Numbered from the stretch's first letter, positions 34,909 to 43,506 are shown. The stretch is 64,000 nt of DNA from Hoyosella levis (GCF_026008515.1 NZ_BQYM01000001.1:1-64000), one strand, 5' to 3'. Made by a program: numbers and translations. The notes: a model not told the origin generated them from the sequence alone.

Positions 34909-35997
34909 TCATGCCCGCAGCAGGCGCTGCCTGGACCGCGCGCTGGCGATGCCGTCAACGAACGCGGCGATCTGAGCGACGGCGTGGGCGGACTCAGGCA
35001 CGATCCCAGCCGCTGCCTGGAAGACGTGCACCTGGTCGCGCCAGACCTGGAGCGTGCATTCCACCCCGTGGTCGGCAAGCCGCTCCGCGAGGAGCACCGC
35101 GTCGGGATACACCATCTCGCTGGAGCTCGCCTGGATGAGCACGGGCGGAAGCCGCGCGAGATCGCAGTCCACCGGGGAGCGGAGCGGCGCGCGCCCCGCC
35201 TGGGTGCGAGATCGCTGCCGGGCGGCCTCCGCCTGGGCGGTGAGCACCGGTACGGCGCGCGCGGGGAACACATCGCACGTGGCGGATGTCGGCGCGGCCA
35301 GCTTTCCCGCTGGGCTCCAGTCAGCAAGGGGCGACATCGCCACGACGGCAGCGGGAGAGGGCATTCCCTGCTCGATTGCCTCGATCGCGGTCATGAGCGC
35401 GAGATAGCCGCCAGCGGAGTCTCCCATGATGACGATCTCGCTGGGCGCGATGCCTGATCGGACGAGGTGCCGGTAGCCGTCGACGCAGTCAGCGATCGAA
35501 TCTCCGACGGCATGGTGGGGGAGCATGCGGTAGTTGACCGCGAGGACCGCGGAGCCGAGCCGGGTGGCGAACCTGGCCACCATCTGGCGGTGCAGGTGCT
35601 GGTGGCCCACGTAGAAGCCGCCGCCGTGGAGGTAGAGAATGGTGTGCTGATCGCGTGGCTCGGCCGGGGACACGAGGCGCGCATCGCAGTTGGGTAGTCG
35701 CACGGGTGTGGTCGAGCTTCCCGGGGCGACGGTGAGGAGCTTGCCCACGTGGTCGATGGCGGCGTAGGGCCAGGGAGCGAAGGGATACCGCGCCCAGATT
35801 CCCAGTAGTGGCTTGACGGTTCTGCGCAGCACGAGCCCGAGCAGCCGGGCGCGGACCGTCCCTCCCGGGAAATCCTGCCGACGCGCGCCCGGGGCGGCTG
35901 AGTAGCTCAGCACGTGGCGCTCGCGGACGCTGCTCGGACGGGGTGTTGTGCAAGCACTGATTTCCCTCCCATCTAGGCCTGTGACACCAGTCACCAT
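34909..35997 (-). CDS. HSL-type alpha/beta hydrolase (acetyl hydrolase/esterase)
   Basis: A protein of up to 362 residues of the hormone-sensitive-lipase family. HGGGFYVGH carries the oxyanion HGGG, and the nucleophile is in GDSAGGY; the acid and His are near SSSEMVYPDA and DQVHVFQ. The catalytic domain starts near residue 95. The N-terminal ~28 residues overlap the palindrome at 35981-35994, so a GTG at 35913 may be the real start. It would hydrolyse short esters or acylglycerols, next to WS/DGAT. Confidence 0.87.
   Translation of the reverse strand: MVTGVTGLDGREISACTTPRPSSVRERHVLSYSAAPGARRQDFPGGTVRARLLGLVLRRTVKPLLGIWARYPFAPWPYAAIDHVGKLLTVAPGSSTTPVRLPNCDARLVSPAEPRDQHTILYLHGGGFYVGHQHLHRQMVARFATRLGSAVLAVNYRMLPHHAVGDSIADCVDGYRHLVRSGIAPSEIVIMGDSAGGYLALMTAIEAIEQGMPSPAAVVAMSPLADWSPAGKLAAPTSATCDVFPARAVPVLTAQAEAARQRSRTQAGRAPLRSPVDCDLARLPPVLIQASSSEMVYPDAVLLAERLADHGVECTLQVWRDQVHVFQAAAGIVPESAHAVAQIAAFVDGIASARSRQRLLRA
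35981..35994. promoter_or_regulatory. GTGAC palindrome at HSL-type hydrolase start
   Basis: GTGAC (35981-35985) and GTCAC (35990-35994) form a perfect 5-bp inverted repeat with a 4-nt spacer, overlapping the upstream-most possible start codon of the hydrolase. It is more likely an operator than coding sequence. Confidence 0.35.
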
Positions 35998-36087
35998 GAA
36001 AGATAGATAGTAATCAGTTGCTCGCTAAAAAGTCCAGAGGAGTCTCCCAACGATGGGCGCACCGGGGGGCACTCCTGGGGGGCGCTA

Positions 36088-36525
36088 CTAGCGGAAATCC
36101 ACCCGCACCGTGATCGGATCGGATTCCAGCGCCCGGAACGTCAGCGCGATCAGCCTGGAGAGAAGGGGATTGGAACTGAACCCCCGGCTGCGCGCCACCA
36201 CATCGTCATCGGGCCGGAACTCCGCGATGCCCGGCCGCCACTGGCCCTCGATGCGCAGGCGCACGTTCGGATCGGCGGCGATGTTGTGCGCCCATCCGGA
36301 GCTGTAGCCGTGCTGGGAGATCAGCCAGGCGCCCGCGCTATCGACCGCGACGCCCACAGGCACCACTCGAGGCTTGCCCGACCTTCGGCCGATCGTCTCG
36401 AGCTCCGCCATCACCGAGGGCCGCACGCCGATCCTGTCGAGCGCGCGCACCGCCGGGTTCGCGAGGTAGCGGCCGATCAGCCGCTCGCGCCGGAACTTGC
36501 CGATCCGAGGATTGCTTCGTGCCAT
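36088..36525 (-). CDS. F420-dependent nitroreductase family protein (Ddn-like)
   Basis: A 145-residue DUF385/deazaflavin-dependent oxidoreductase with ETIGRRSGKPRVVPVGVAV, WLISQHGYSSGWAHNIAADPNVRLRIEG, typical of F420H2-binding split-beta-barrel proteins. The substrate is unknown; members reduce quinones or nitro compounds. It starts 17 bp after the RibD-like stop on the same strand, so the two are probably one operon. Confidence 0.9.
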   Translation of the reverse strand: MARSNPRIGKFRRERLIGRYLANPAVRALDRIGVRPSVMAELETIGRRSGKPRVVPVGVAVDSAGAWLISQHGYSSGWAHNIAADPNVRLRIEGQWRPGIAEFRPDDDVVARSRGFSSNPLLSRLIALTFRALESDPITVRVDFR

Positions 36526-36542
36526 GCGTGTCGCCTTCGTGC

Positions 36543-37106
36543 CTAGCGCAGGACGTCGAGAACCTGCATCTGGATGCCATTGGAGTACACCTCGTGCTCG
36601 ATCAGCCTCAGCCTAGTGGTGTCCTTGTCCGTGCTGCTGAACAGCCGCTTGCCGGCACCAAGGAGCAGCGGGAAGACGAGCAGGTGGTAGCGGTCCACGA
36701 GGCCAGCATCCGCGAGCGCGTGTCCCAGCGCCGCGCTGCCGTGCACCGCGATGGGCCCGCCGTCGGTCTCCTTGAGCGCCGCGACATCGTCGAGCGAACG
36801 AAGGATCGTTGCAGGCCAGCGGGAATCCTCCTCGGCCAAGGTCGTCGATACGACGTAGCGAGGCATCGCGTTGTACTCGGCGAACTCCTCCATCGTCGGC
36901 CACACCGGTGCAAAGGCCTCATAGGACTTGCGGCCGAGCAGCAGCGCCGTGGTCTCGGCCTGCTCGCGAGCCTTGATCGCGTATGCCGCCTCGTCGAACT
37001 CGACGTCCTTGAAGGTCCAGCCCGTGTTACGGTATCCCTCCTCGCCGCCGGGGGCCTCCATGACGCCGTCGAGGGACACGAACGCGGTAATGATGAGAGT
37101 GCGCAT
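36543..37106 (-). CDS. Dihydrofolate reductase / RibD C-terminal family protein
   Basis: A 187-residue RibD_C-family reductase: ITAFVSLDGVMEAPGGEEGYRNTGW opens it, LLGRKSYEAFAPVWP follows, and GPIAVHGSAALGHALADAGLVDRYHLLVFP forms the cofactor end. Substrate unknown. AAGGAG lies about 8 nt before the ATG. It is upstream of the Ddn-like gene in the same direction, so both reductases may act together. Confidence 0.9.
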   Translation of the reverse strand: MRTLIITAFVSLDGVMEAPGGEEGYRNTGWTFKDVEFDEAAYAIKAREQAETTALLLGRKSYEAFAPVWPTMEEFAEYNAMPRYVVSTTLAEEDSRWPATILRSLDDVAALKETDGGPIAVHGSAALGHALADAGLVDRYHLLVFPLLLGAGKRLFSSTDKDTTRLRLIEHEVYSNGIQMQVLDVLR

Positions 37107-37198
37107 GATCGATAGCTCCTTGGGTCATATGGGCGAGGTCCGTCCTCTGCGAATAGGTCGAACGGGCGGGCCGCGAATCGACATCGGCGGCGTGCCGG

Positions 37199-37606
37199 TC
37201 ACGCGGTATCCGCATTTCCCCCTGCATGGCTCCTGCTGCGCTCTGCCGCGGTGCGACGGCGTTCCCGCTTGCCGCGGGCGATCTCGGTGGCGAGCGCGTC
37301 GAGTGGCTGCTCGAATGGCGCGAGCGGGTCCGCGAGAGCGGCGAGCCAGTCCCGGGCCGCGTTGATGCTTGTGGGATCAAGCGCGTAGATCCGGCGGGTC
37401 CCCTCTGCTCGGACCTGGACGAGTCCGGCTTCCCGCAGCACCTTGAGGTGCTGCGATACCGCGGGCTGGGATATCGGCGCCTCCCCGCGCGCCGCGGCCA
37501 CGAGGTCCCCGGCGGCGCGCTCGCCCCGTGACAGGACGTCAAGGATGGCCCGGCGCACGGGGTCGCCGAGTGCCTCGAACACCTGCTCTGGCGCTGCGGT
37601 TGCCAT
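37199..37606 (-). CDS. ArsR family regulator (AHSA1-linked type)
   Basis: A 135-residue winged-helix ArsR regulator: VFEALGDPVRRAILDVLSRGER, then QPAVSQHLKVLREAGLVQVRAEGTRRIYAL. It has no metal-binding Cys cluster, as is usual for ArsR proteins paired with AHSA1 genes. Its ATG shares one base with the stop of the upstream AHSA1 gene (TGATG). The 26-bp palindrome at 38285-38310 in front of the operon is its likely site. The tail is Arg-rich and hydrophilic. Confidence 0.92.
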   Translation of the reverse strand: MATAAPEQVFEALGDPVRRAILDVLSRGERAAGDLVAAARGEAPISQPAVSQHLKVLREAGLVQVRAEGTRRIYALDPTSINAARDWLAALADPLAPFEQPLDALATEIARGKRERRRTAAERSRSHAGGNADTA

Positions 37607-38256
37607 CAGCCCGGGGTCTCGTCCTCGGGAACAGTGGTGTAGAACGCAAGGGTGCGCTCGGCGGCAGCGTGAGCATCGGTCGGGTCGTCTCCGTCGGCGA
37701 TCGCCGCGCGCGCCCATCCCTCCGTCGAGGCTTGAACGAACGCAATGCCCTCGGGGGAGGTCGAAATGGCGTTCTCCAGATCAGGATCGACCGCCACCCC
37801 GCTGTCGAGGTGCAGGCCAAGCCCCATGAGGGCGAGGTCCCACCCGGCCCCGACGGCGCCCGGACCGTACTGCGCCCAGAACTCCGGGTCCACCGGTGCC
37901 TCGTGCGCGAGCTCGAGCTCGGTGCCGTCGCTGGCGGGGGCGAGGCGCACGCGCAGCCACGAGACCTGGGGGCCCATCTCCCAGGTGACGGCGAACGACT
38001 CCGGGGGCGAGCATTGCTCGACGGTGCCGCCCGCGTTGCCCTCGATCTGGTACTTGCCACCTTGCGCGAGCTCGCCACTGACGGGCAGGAACCAGCGGGG
38101 GAGGCGCTCGGCATTGGTCAGGGCGTCCCAGAGGTCGGCCTGATCGGTCGAGTAGGTGCGCCGCGCGATGACAGTCCGGGTTGCAGTGTCCTCGCGGGTG
38201 CCGCTGCGCACCTCGCGCGCGACGAGTCCTGCTGTGGCGAGCGGGTCGGGGATCAT
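37606..38256 (-). CDS. AHSA1/SRPBCC family protein
   Basis: A 216-residue START-like protein. The AHSA1 segment is RTYSTDQADLWDALTNAERLPRWF, with LAQGGKYQIEGNAGG and SWLRVRLAPASDGTELELAH. These bind hydrophobic ligands; the role is unassigned. AAGGAG lies 9 nt before the ATG at 38256; an ATG at 38262 would add two residues. It is first in an operon with the ArsR gene and follows the 26-bp palindrome. Confidence 0.9.
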   Translation of the reverse strand: MIPDPLATAGLVAREVRSGTREDTATRTVIARRTYSTDQADLWDALTNAERLPRWFLPVSGELAQGGKYQIEGNAGGTVEQCSPPESFAVTWEMGPQVSWLRVRLAPASDGTELELAHEAPVDPEFWAQYGPGAVGAGWDLALMGLGLHLDSGVAVDPDLENAISTSPEGIAFVQASTEGWARAAIADGDDPTDAHAAAERTLAFYTTVPEDETPG

Positions 38257-38284
38257 GCTCATCAACTCCTTCTATCGGCTTGCC

Positions 38285-38310
38285 ACTATATTAGCGCGCG
38301 CTTATATAGT
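38285..38310. promoter_or_regulatory. 26-bp ArsR operator
   Basis: ACTATATTAG opens and CTTATATAGT closes a 26-bp palindrome with an alternating GCGCGC core; 24 of 26 positions match the reverse complement. It lies 29 bp before the AHSA1/ArsR operon and probably overlaps its promoter. Confidence 0.75.
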
Positions 38311-38442
38311 TCGCTAGGGCTTGGCACCGTGCTTGTAGTCGCTGATTGGCGGAATAGCCAAACGCCGACGCGGATGGCTCTGCTTCTGATGAGGTCTGAG
38401 GAGCGCCGATGAGATTCGAGCGCGGAGGAGGTCTGCCCCATC

Positions 38443-38994
38443 ATGAGGAAACTGATCTACACGTTCGGGGTATCCCTGGACGGCTACATCAACGACCGCG
38501 ATGGCAGCATCGACTGGTCCGTCCCGGACGACGAGCTGCACCAGTTCCACAACGACCGGTACCGCGAGATCGAGATCTCGCTGCACGGCCGCCGGCTGTA
38601 TGAGCTGATGGCCGAGTACTGGCCGCACGTGCCCGAGGACGCCCCGCCCATCGAGCGCGAGTTCGGCGAGCTCTGGACGACGAAGCCGAAGCTCGTCTTC
38701 TCGCGGACGCTCGCCGAGGTCCAGTGGAACAGCACCTTGATCAGCGAGAACGCGGTAGAGGAGGTGCGTCGGCTCAAGGCCGGGGGCGATGGTGTGATGG
38801 AGGTCGGCGGCGCGAGCCTCGCGGCCGCGCTGATGCCGCACGGACTCATCGACGAGTTCCAGCTGTTCCTCGCGCCCGTGGTGCTCGGCGGCGGCACACC
38901 AATGTTCCCGGCACTGGACAAACGCATCCAGCTCCGCTTGGCCGAGACGAGGCACTTCAAACCCGTGGTGATGCTGCGATACGTCGCCGAATGA
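38443..38994 (+). CDS. Dihydrofolate reductase / RibD C-terminal family protein
   Basis: A 183-residue RibD_C-family protein: LIYTFGVSLDGYINDRDGSIDW opens it, and VMEVGGASLAAALMPHGLIDE with FLAPVVLGGGTPMFPALD closes it. It is divergent from the AHSA1/ArsR operon and may share its operator region. GGAGGT lies upstream of the ATG. Substrate unknown. Confidence 0.9.
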   Translation: MRKLIYTFGVSLDGYINDRDGSIDWSVPDDELHQFHNDRYREIEISLHGRRLYELMAEYWPHVPEDAPPIEREFGELWTTKPKLVFSRTLAEVQWNSTLISENAVEEVRRLKAGGDGVMEVGGASLAAALMPHGLIDEFQLFLAPVVLGGGTPMFPALDKRIQLRLAETRHFKPVVMLRYVAE

Positions 38995-39010
38995 GGTCCG
39001 TCCCTGGCCG

Positions 39011-39103
39011 GGGCACACCGGCAGAAGCCTACGAAACGCAACGAATAGTGGGATTCGAGCCCGGATTCTGTTGCGTTGCATAGGCCAATTCGACGCGGCC
39101 TGC
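39011..39103. repeat. Family C stem-loop element (C1)
   Basis: A 93-bp element with arms at 39027-39042 and 39070-39085 (14 of 16 pairs). It matches the copy at 40177-40269 without gaps, 75 of 93 bases by hand count, same orientation. It sits in the gap between the RibD-like gene and the 3' end of the glycine-rich gene. Confidence 0.75.
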
Positions 39104-39148
39104 GCCCTGGCGCGCCGCGCATCAGCCTGCCGGGGCCGTCTTGTGCAG

Positions 39149-40048
39149 CTAGCTCGGTAGCCCGAGGGAGCCGAAGTCGAGGCAGATCAACCCGCCGCAG
39201 CCTGGATCAGGGTCGGTGTAGGTGATGATCACCGTCGCGGGAAGCTCGGTCACGGTTGGCGATCCGGTGGACGAGCCGCCTCCGCCTCCGCCGCCGCCCC
39301 CGCCAGCGACACCACCGCCGCCTGCGCCCCCGCCGGCGAGGCCGCCGCCCCCACCCCCACCGGTGCTCGGGCTTTCGACGCTGTTGCCGCCAGCGCCGTT
39401 CACCGAGCCTGGCTCACCGTCCTGCGAGACGGTGTCGCCACTTCCCCCCGCGCCGGGAGTCGTACCGACCGCGGACTTGCCTCCCTCTCCGGCGGAGCGG
39501 CCGGCGCCGCGCGCTCCGTCGGCACCGGCGTCACCACCATGGGCGATGGCGTCGCTGCCCGCGCCGCCCCCGCCGCCGGCCACGATCAGCCGGTCAGCAC
39601 CCCGCGCCACCGAGGACGCCCCGCCTCCGCCACGCCCCGAGTTCAGCTCCCCGGCAGCCGCATCGCCCCCGCCGCCGGCACCGCCATTGCGGCCGACGCC
39701 GTCCCCGGCGACAAGCACATCAAGGACCTCCCCGCCGGTCACCGCCACGCCAGCTTCAGTGGTCATGGCGCCGAGGCCACCCACACCGCCCACATCGTTG
39801 GACGCGCCCCGCCCGCCGATCGCGGTGACACCGATCCCGATGACACCATCCGGGACAGTGAAGGTGTCCGCGCCCGCCGCGGTGTAGGTGACGGTGCAGG
39901 TGCCCGCCGCGCACACCGGTGCCGGGGCGGCCAAAGCCACACCCGGTGCCATGGTGGCCAGCGCGCCCGCACCGAGTGCTGCTAGACCGAGCAAGCCGCC
40001 GCGGCGGCGGAACGAGGCTCCTCGGTGCAGGTCTGAACTGGTGGGCAT
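39149..40048 (-). CDS. Secreted glycine-rich protein
   Basis: A 299-residue exported protein. An Arg-containing lead (RRRGGLLGLAALGAGALA) and hydrophobic stretch end in a likely signal-peptidase site near residue 40, compatible with a Tat-like or Sec signal. A short domain (about 50-80, YTAAGADTFTVPDGVIGIGV) resembles bacterial glycine-rich surface proteins. Residues about 95-260 are Gly/Ala-rich, with long Gly runs. The C-terminus has Cys residues (GCGGLICLDF). Cell-surface or adhesin-like, function unknown. Not a PE-family protein. Bracketed by elements C1 and C2. Confidence 0.82.
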   Translation of the reverse strand: MPTSSDLHRGASFRRRGGLLGLAALGAGALATMAPGVALAAPAPVCAAGTCTVTYTAAGADTFTVPDGVIGIGVTAIGGRGASNDVGGVGGLGAMTTEAGVAVTGGEVLDVLVAGDGVGRNGGAGGGGDAAAGELNSGRGGGGASSVARGADRLIVAGGGGGAGSDAIAHGGDAGADGARGAGRSAGEGGKSAVGTTPGAGGSGDTVSQDGEPGSVNGAGGNSVESPSTGGGGGGGLAGGGAGGGGVAGGGGGGGGGGSSTGSPTVTELPATVIITYTDPDPGCGGLICLDFGSLGLPS

Positions 40049-40176
40049 TGCAGCCTCCTGGTATGGGAAAACAGGTATCCGGGCTTCAATCTGTCACGCG
40101 GGGCAGGGTCGCAGCGGTGATTCCGGTCACGAGCGGAGCACATCCTTGCGGAGGATCGTCGACTGCGTGCTCGGGC

Positions 40177-40269
40177 GGGCATACCGGCAGAAGCCTATGA
40201 AACTCAACAAATTTGGGTGCTGGAGCCCGGATTCCGTTGATTCCCATAGGCGAATTCGTCGCAGCCTGC
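40177..40269. repeat. Family C stem-loop element (C2)
   Basis: The second 93-bp copy, arms at 40193-40208 and 40236-40251 (13 of 16 pairs). It lies upstream of the glycine-rich gene in the same orientation as C1. One stem pair that is G-C in C1 is T-A here, so pairing is kept. Confidence 0.75.
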
Positions 40270-40338
40270 TTCCGGTAGGCCGGGCACCGGCCTGGTAGCG
40301 CCACGGGCCACCCCCCAACCATCTGGGATACTCGGCGC

Positions 40339-40824
40339 ATGGCCCCAGAACACATGTCGACCGAGCTCGTTGACCAGCGGCGCGCCCAGATCCGTCGGTT
40401 CTCGAAGCTGATGGATTCGCGCTTCCGCATCCCTGGCACCAAGCAGACGTTTGGCATCGACCCGATCCTGGGGCTGCTCCCGGGCGCCGGCGACGCGGCC
40501 AGCTTGGTCATCAGCGCGGGCATCGTCATCCAGGCGGCCCGCTATGGGGCGCGCGGCTCGACACTCGTCCTGATGCTGCTGAATCTGGCGCTCGATGCGA
40601 TCACGGGCACGGTCCCCATCCTCGGCACCATCTTCGATGTGGTCTACAAGGCGAACAATCGCAATGTCGCGCTGCTCGATCGGCACGTCACCGATCCGGA
40701 CCTCACGCGCGCCCAGATCCGCCGCCGCGTGATCCTGTCGATCGCGGTGATCGTCATCTTCACGATCGTGCTGCTGCTGGCCATCGCCGCGATCACCGCC
40801 TGGCTCATCGCCTGGATCTTCTAG
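40339..40824 (+). CDS. DUF4112 membrane protein
   Basis: A 161-residue DUF4112 protein: MDSRFRIPGTKQTFGIDPILGL and LLPGAGDAASLVISAGIVIQAARYGA, then LALDAITGTVPILGTIFDVVYKANNRN and a C-terminal hydrophobic helix (about 132-158). No function is known. The next gene begins 3 bp after its stop, so they are probably one operon. Confidence 0.9.
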   Translation: MAPEHMSTELVDQRRAQIRRFSKLMDSRFRIPGTKQTFGIDPILGLLPGAGDAASLVISAGIVIQAARYGARGSTLVLMLLNLALDAITGTVPILGTIFDVVYKANNRNVALLDRHVTDPDLTRAQIRRRVILSIAVIVIFTIVLLLAIAAITAWLIAWIF

Positions 40825-40826
40825 GC

Positions 40827-41507
40827 GTGCGCGCTGCTGCCGTGCCCGCCGCTGTTGTCCTTGCTGCCGCGGCTGCCTGGTACCTGGTGTGCGAGGCAGC
40901 CGCGGCGGTGGCGTTCCCCGGCTACAGCTACTCGCGCAACTACATCAGCGACCTGGGTGTCCCGGTGCCTGGGGTGTCTGGTGGCCGCACCATCGATTCA
41001 CCGCTGGCCTGGGTGATGAATGCCGGCTTCATCGGCCATGGCGTGTTGTTCGTCCTCGGTGCATTCCTCCTGGCGCGCGCGGTGCCGACGGGGGCACGCC
41101 GCGGATTGTTCCTGGCGCTCGCGCTGGTGCATGGCGCCGGGATCATCCTCGTGGGAGCCTTCCCGGCCGAGCTCGATACCAGCAGCGGCGCGACGATGGG
41201 CTTCCATGTGGTGGGCGCCGTGATGGCGATCGTCGGCGGCAACCTGGCGTTGATCGCCGGCGGCGCGCTTGTGCTGCGCGGGGCGGTCCCCGTCCCGGTG
41301 CGCATGGCGAGCATCGGGCTCGGGATCACCGGCCTCGCATGCTTGGTGATGCTGGTGGCGAGCCAGCAAGCGGGTTCGGGGATCGTCCTGGGGGAAGGCG
41401 CGTGGGAGCGCGGCGCCGTGTATGCGGTGCAGGCATGGGAGCTGCTCGTGGCGGCAACGATCGCCACCCTGCATCGAACTGGAAGCGCGCGACGAGCTAG
41501 GGATTGA
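40827..41507 (+). CDS. DUF998 membrane protein
   Basis: A 226-residue integral membrane protein of the DUF998 family with about six helices and the family motif YSYSRNYISDLGVP after helix 1. Function unknown. It begins with GTG at 40827, right after the DUF4112 stop, and overlaps the convergent WS/DGAT gene by 11 bp. Confidence 0.88.
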   Translation: MRAAAVPAAVVLAAAAAWYLVCEAAAAVAFPGYSYSRNYISDLGVPVPGVSGGRTIDSPLAWVMNAGFIGHGVLFVLGAFLLARAVPTGARRGLFLALALVHGAGIILVGAFPAELDTSSGATMGFHVVGAVMAIVGGNLALIAGGALVLRGAVPVPVRMASIGLGITGLACLVMLVASQQAGSGIVLGEGAWERGAVYAVQAWELLVAATIATLHRTGSARRARD

Positions 41508-42909
41508 CGAAGGTCTTCTCCAGCTCGTCGACGGCCTCCCCGCACGCGAGCGCGAGGCGTTGCAGCCGCGGCAAGGTATCGCGGCATCCCACGAACCCGA
41601 AGTTCAACGTATCGCCGTAGCTCTCGCAGGTGATGTTGAGCGGCCCACCGTGCATGAGGAAGGACACCGGGTACACCGAGGCGAGCCGGTTGCCCCGGAA
41701 GTAGAGGGGCTGCTTCGGGCCCGGCACGTTGGAGATGACGACGTTGAAGCTCGGCGGGACGACCTTGCTGAGTCCGAACTGCGCGAGGCCGGTCTGGATC
41801 AGCAGGGGCGAGCCGACGTAGGTCGTGTAGGCGATGATGGCGGCGCGGGTCATGTTCTCCATCTGCTGCTTCGCCGCGCTGGTCGAGGCGACGACAGCCT
41901 TGAGGCGATCCTCCGCGTTGGTCTCATCGGTGCCGAGCGAGGCGAGCATGCCGCCGACCATGTTCCCGCCGCCCGGATCATCCTTGGGACGGATGTTGAC
42001 AGGGACGAACGCGATCAGTGGCTTGTCCGGGAGCGCATCGATGCCCTGCAAGTAGGTCCGCAGGCCTCCGCCGCACACGGCGAGCACGACGTCATTGAGC
42101 GTGCAGCCAGCCGCGGAAGCGATCTTGCGCAGCCGGGCGAAATCGTACTGCTGCGTGGCGAAGCGCCGGTCGCGGCCGATCCTGCCGTTGAGGATGCCGC
42201 GGGGCGCCTGCAGCACGGTAACGATGTGATCGTCCTTGCGGAACCGCGAGCGTGACAAGCGGCCCAGGCCCTTGCCGATATCGCGCACCGACATCATGTG
42301 TCCAGCGACGGCGCTGACGAACGAGCCCTGGTCGGCTGGGTCGTCCTCGGCCTTCTTGCTCGAGGCGGTCTTGAGCCGCTTTCGCGGGGGCGGGATCTGG
42401 AAGAAGAACGGCTCATCGGGCTCATCGGGGGACTTCGAGAACGAGCGCATCAGCATCTTCACCGCGGTGTAGCCATCCACGAGGGAGTGGTGGACCTTGG
42501 TGTAGAGCATCAGGTTTCCCGACTCATGCCCCTCGATGATGTAGCACTCCCAGGGCGGGCGGCGGAAGTCGAGTGGTCGGCTGTGCAGCCGGGAGACGAG
42601 CACGCCGAGCTCGCGCTCGCCGCCGGGGCTCGGCAGGGCGGAACGTCGCACGTGATACATCGCATCGAACTCGGTGTCCTCGACCCAGCGGTGCGCGGGG
42701 TTCTTGAGGAAGCGCGGCGTGGCGAGCTTGCGGTTCCACGGTGGTTCCACCGTGGTCATCTCCTGCAGCTCGTCACGGATCTGCCTGCTCATGTCGCCAG
42801 CAGAGCCGTTGGTGATCTCGATCTCGATCAGGCCACCAACATGCATCATCGAATCGGGAGATTCCATATAGAGGAACATCGCGTCGAGGGGGGACAGCCA
42901 CTTCGCCAT
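41497..42909 (-). CDS. Wax ester synthase / diacylglycerol acyltransferase
   Basis: A 470-residue WS/DGAT with WLSPLDAMFLYMESPDSMMHVGG at the start, active site HHSLVDG (140-146), and SNVPGPKQPLYFRGNRLASVYP near the end. It makes triacylglycerol or wax esters from acyl-CoA. It is the second such enzyme in the window and is only distantly similar to the first. GTAAGTTGG precedes the ATG without a clear Shine-Dalgarno. Confidence 0.93.
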   Translation of the reverse strand: MAKWLSPLDAMFLYMESPDSMMHVGGLIEIEITNGSAGDMSRQIRDELQEMTTVEPPWNRKLATPRFLKNPAHRWVEDTEFDAMYHVRRSALPSPGGERELGVLVSRLHSRPLDFRRPPWECYIIEGHESGNLMLYTKVHHSLVDGYTAVKMLMRSFSKSPDEPDEPFFFQIPPPRKRLKTASSKKAEDDPADQGSFVSAVAGHMMSVRDIGKGLGRLSRSRFRKDDHIVTVLQAPRGILNGRIGRDRRFATQQYDFARLRKIASAAGCTLNDVVLAVCGGGLRTYLQGIDALPDKPLIAFVPVNIRPKDDPGGGNMVGGMLASLGTDETNAEDRLKAVVASTSAAKQQMENMTRAAIIAYTTYVGSPLLIQTGLAQFGLSKVVPPSFNVVISNVPGPKQPLYFRGNRLASVYPVSFLMHGGPLNITCESYGDTLNFGFVGCRDTLPRLQRLALACGEAVDELEKTFVNP

Positions 42910-43046
42910 TGCACCAACTTACCCTCTCCGGCGGGAGTTCTCGGCCCGAAGCCGCAGCATGCGCGCGGAGTTTAGCGGCCCGGTGCTCGCATGGTCCTAT
43001 TGTTGACGGTGTTCGGAGCGTCCCACGTCTTGCGAGGAGCCCACTG

Positions 43047-43436
43047 ATGCACCCCTTTCGCGCCGCCGTCGAGGCCAATGATCTCTCCACGATCCCTGAG
43101 CTCTTCGCCGAGAACGTTGTCTTCCGGAGCCCCATCGCCCACCGGCCCTACGAGGGCCGTGACATGGTCGCCCTGATCCTCGGCGCCGTCACCCAGGTAT
43201 TCGAGGGCCTCGAGTACGAGAAGGAGATCTCCGACGGCAGCGATCACGCGCTGATCTTCCGCGCCCGCGTCGGCGACCTTGAGCTGCAGGGGTGCGACTT
43301 CCTCCATACGAATGCTGACGGGCTCATCGATGAGTTCACGGTGATGCTGCGCCCGCTGAGGGCCACTACCGCCTTTGCCGAGAAGATGAGCGTGATGTTC
43401 GCTGCCGCCATGCAGGCACAGGAGCCGGGCGAGTGA
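43047..43436 (+). CDS. SnoaL/NTF2-like protein
   Basis: A 129-residue NTF2-fold protein: HPFRAAVEANDLSTIPELFAENVVFRSPI, YEGRDMVALILGAVTQVFEGLEY, ending with GLIDEFTVMLRPLRA. Family-level call; no substrate known. GAGGAG lies about 8 nt before the ATG. A terminator hairpin follows. Confidence 0.85.
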   Translation: MHPFRAAVEANDLSTIPELFAENVVFRSPIAHRPYEGRDMVALILGAVTQVFEGLEYEKEISDGSDHALIFRARVGDLELQGCDFLHTNADGLIDEFTVMLRPLRATTAFAEKMSVMFAAAMQAQEPGE

Positions 43437-43463
43437 AAGAACCCGCCACGAGCGGGGCTGTCG

Positions 43464-43506
43464 CAAAAAGGCCGTGCGCGGGCCGATCGAGCTGGCCCGC
43501 GCACGG
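43464..43506 (-). terminator. Intrinsic terminator of the desaturase gene
   Basis: CCGTGCGCGGGCC (43472-43484) and GGCCCGCGCACGG (43494-43506) form a perfect 13-bp stem. Read on the minus strand it is followed by CCTTTTT (43465-43471), a proper U-tract. It ends transcription of the desaturase gene (stop at 43526) and may also serve the convergent gene. Confidence 0.82.

Noticed and set aside
34842-35327. Upstream extension of the WS/DGAT frame
   Set aside because: The extra 162 codons lie inside the HSL-type hydrolase gene in another frame and lack family sequence; a good ribosome site precedes 34841.
39222-39887. A proline-rich plus-strand protein opposite the glycine-rich gene
   Set aside because: Proline runs are the antisense of Gly codons (GGN to NCC); the minus-strand product has a signal peptide and a plausible start.
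39149-40048. PE_PGRS family assignment for the glycine-rich protein
   Set aside because: The N-terminus has a cleavable-type signal and no PE domain; only the Gly/Ala composition is similar.
39011-40269. Composite transposon made by C1 and C2
   Set aside because: No transposase lies between or beside the copies, and no target-site duplication was found; recombination between dispersed repeats is the milder reading.
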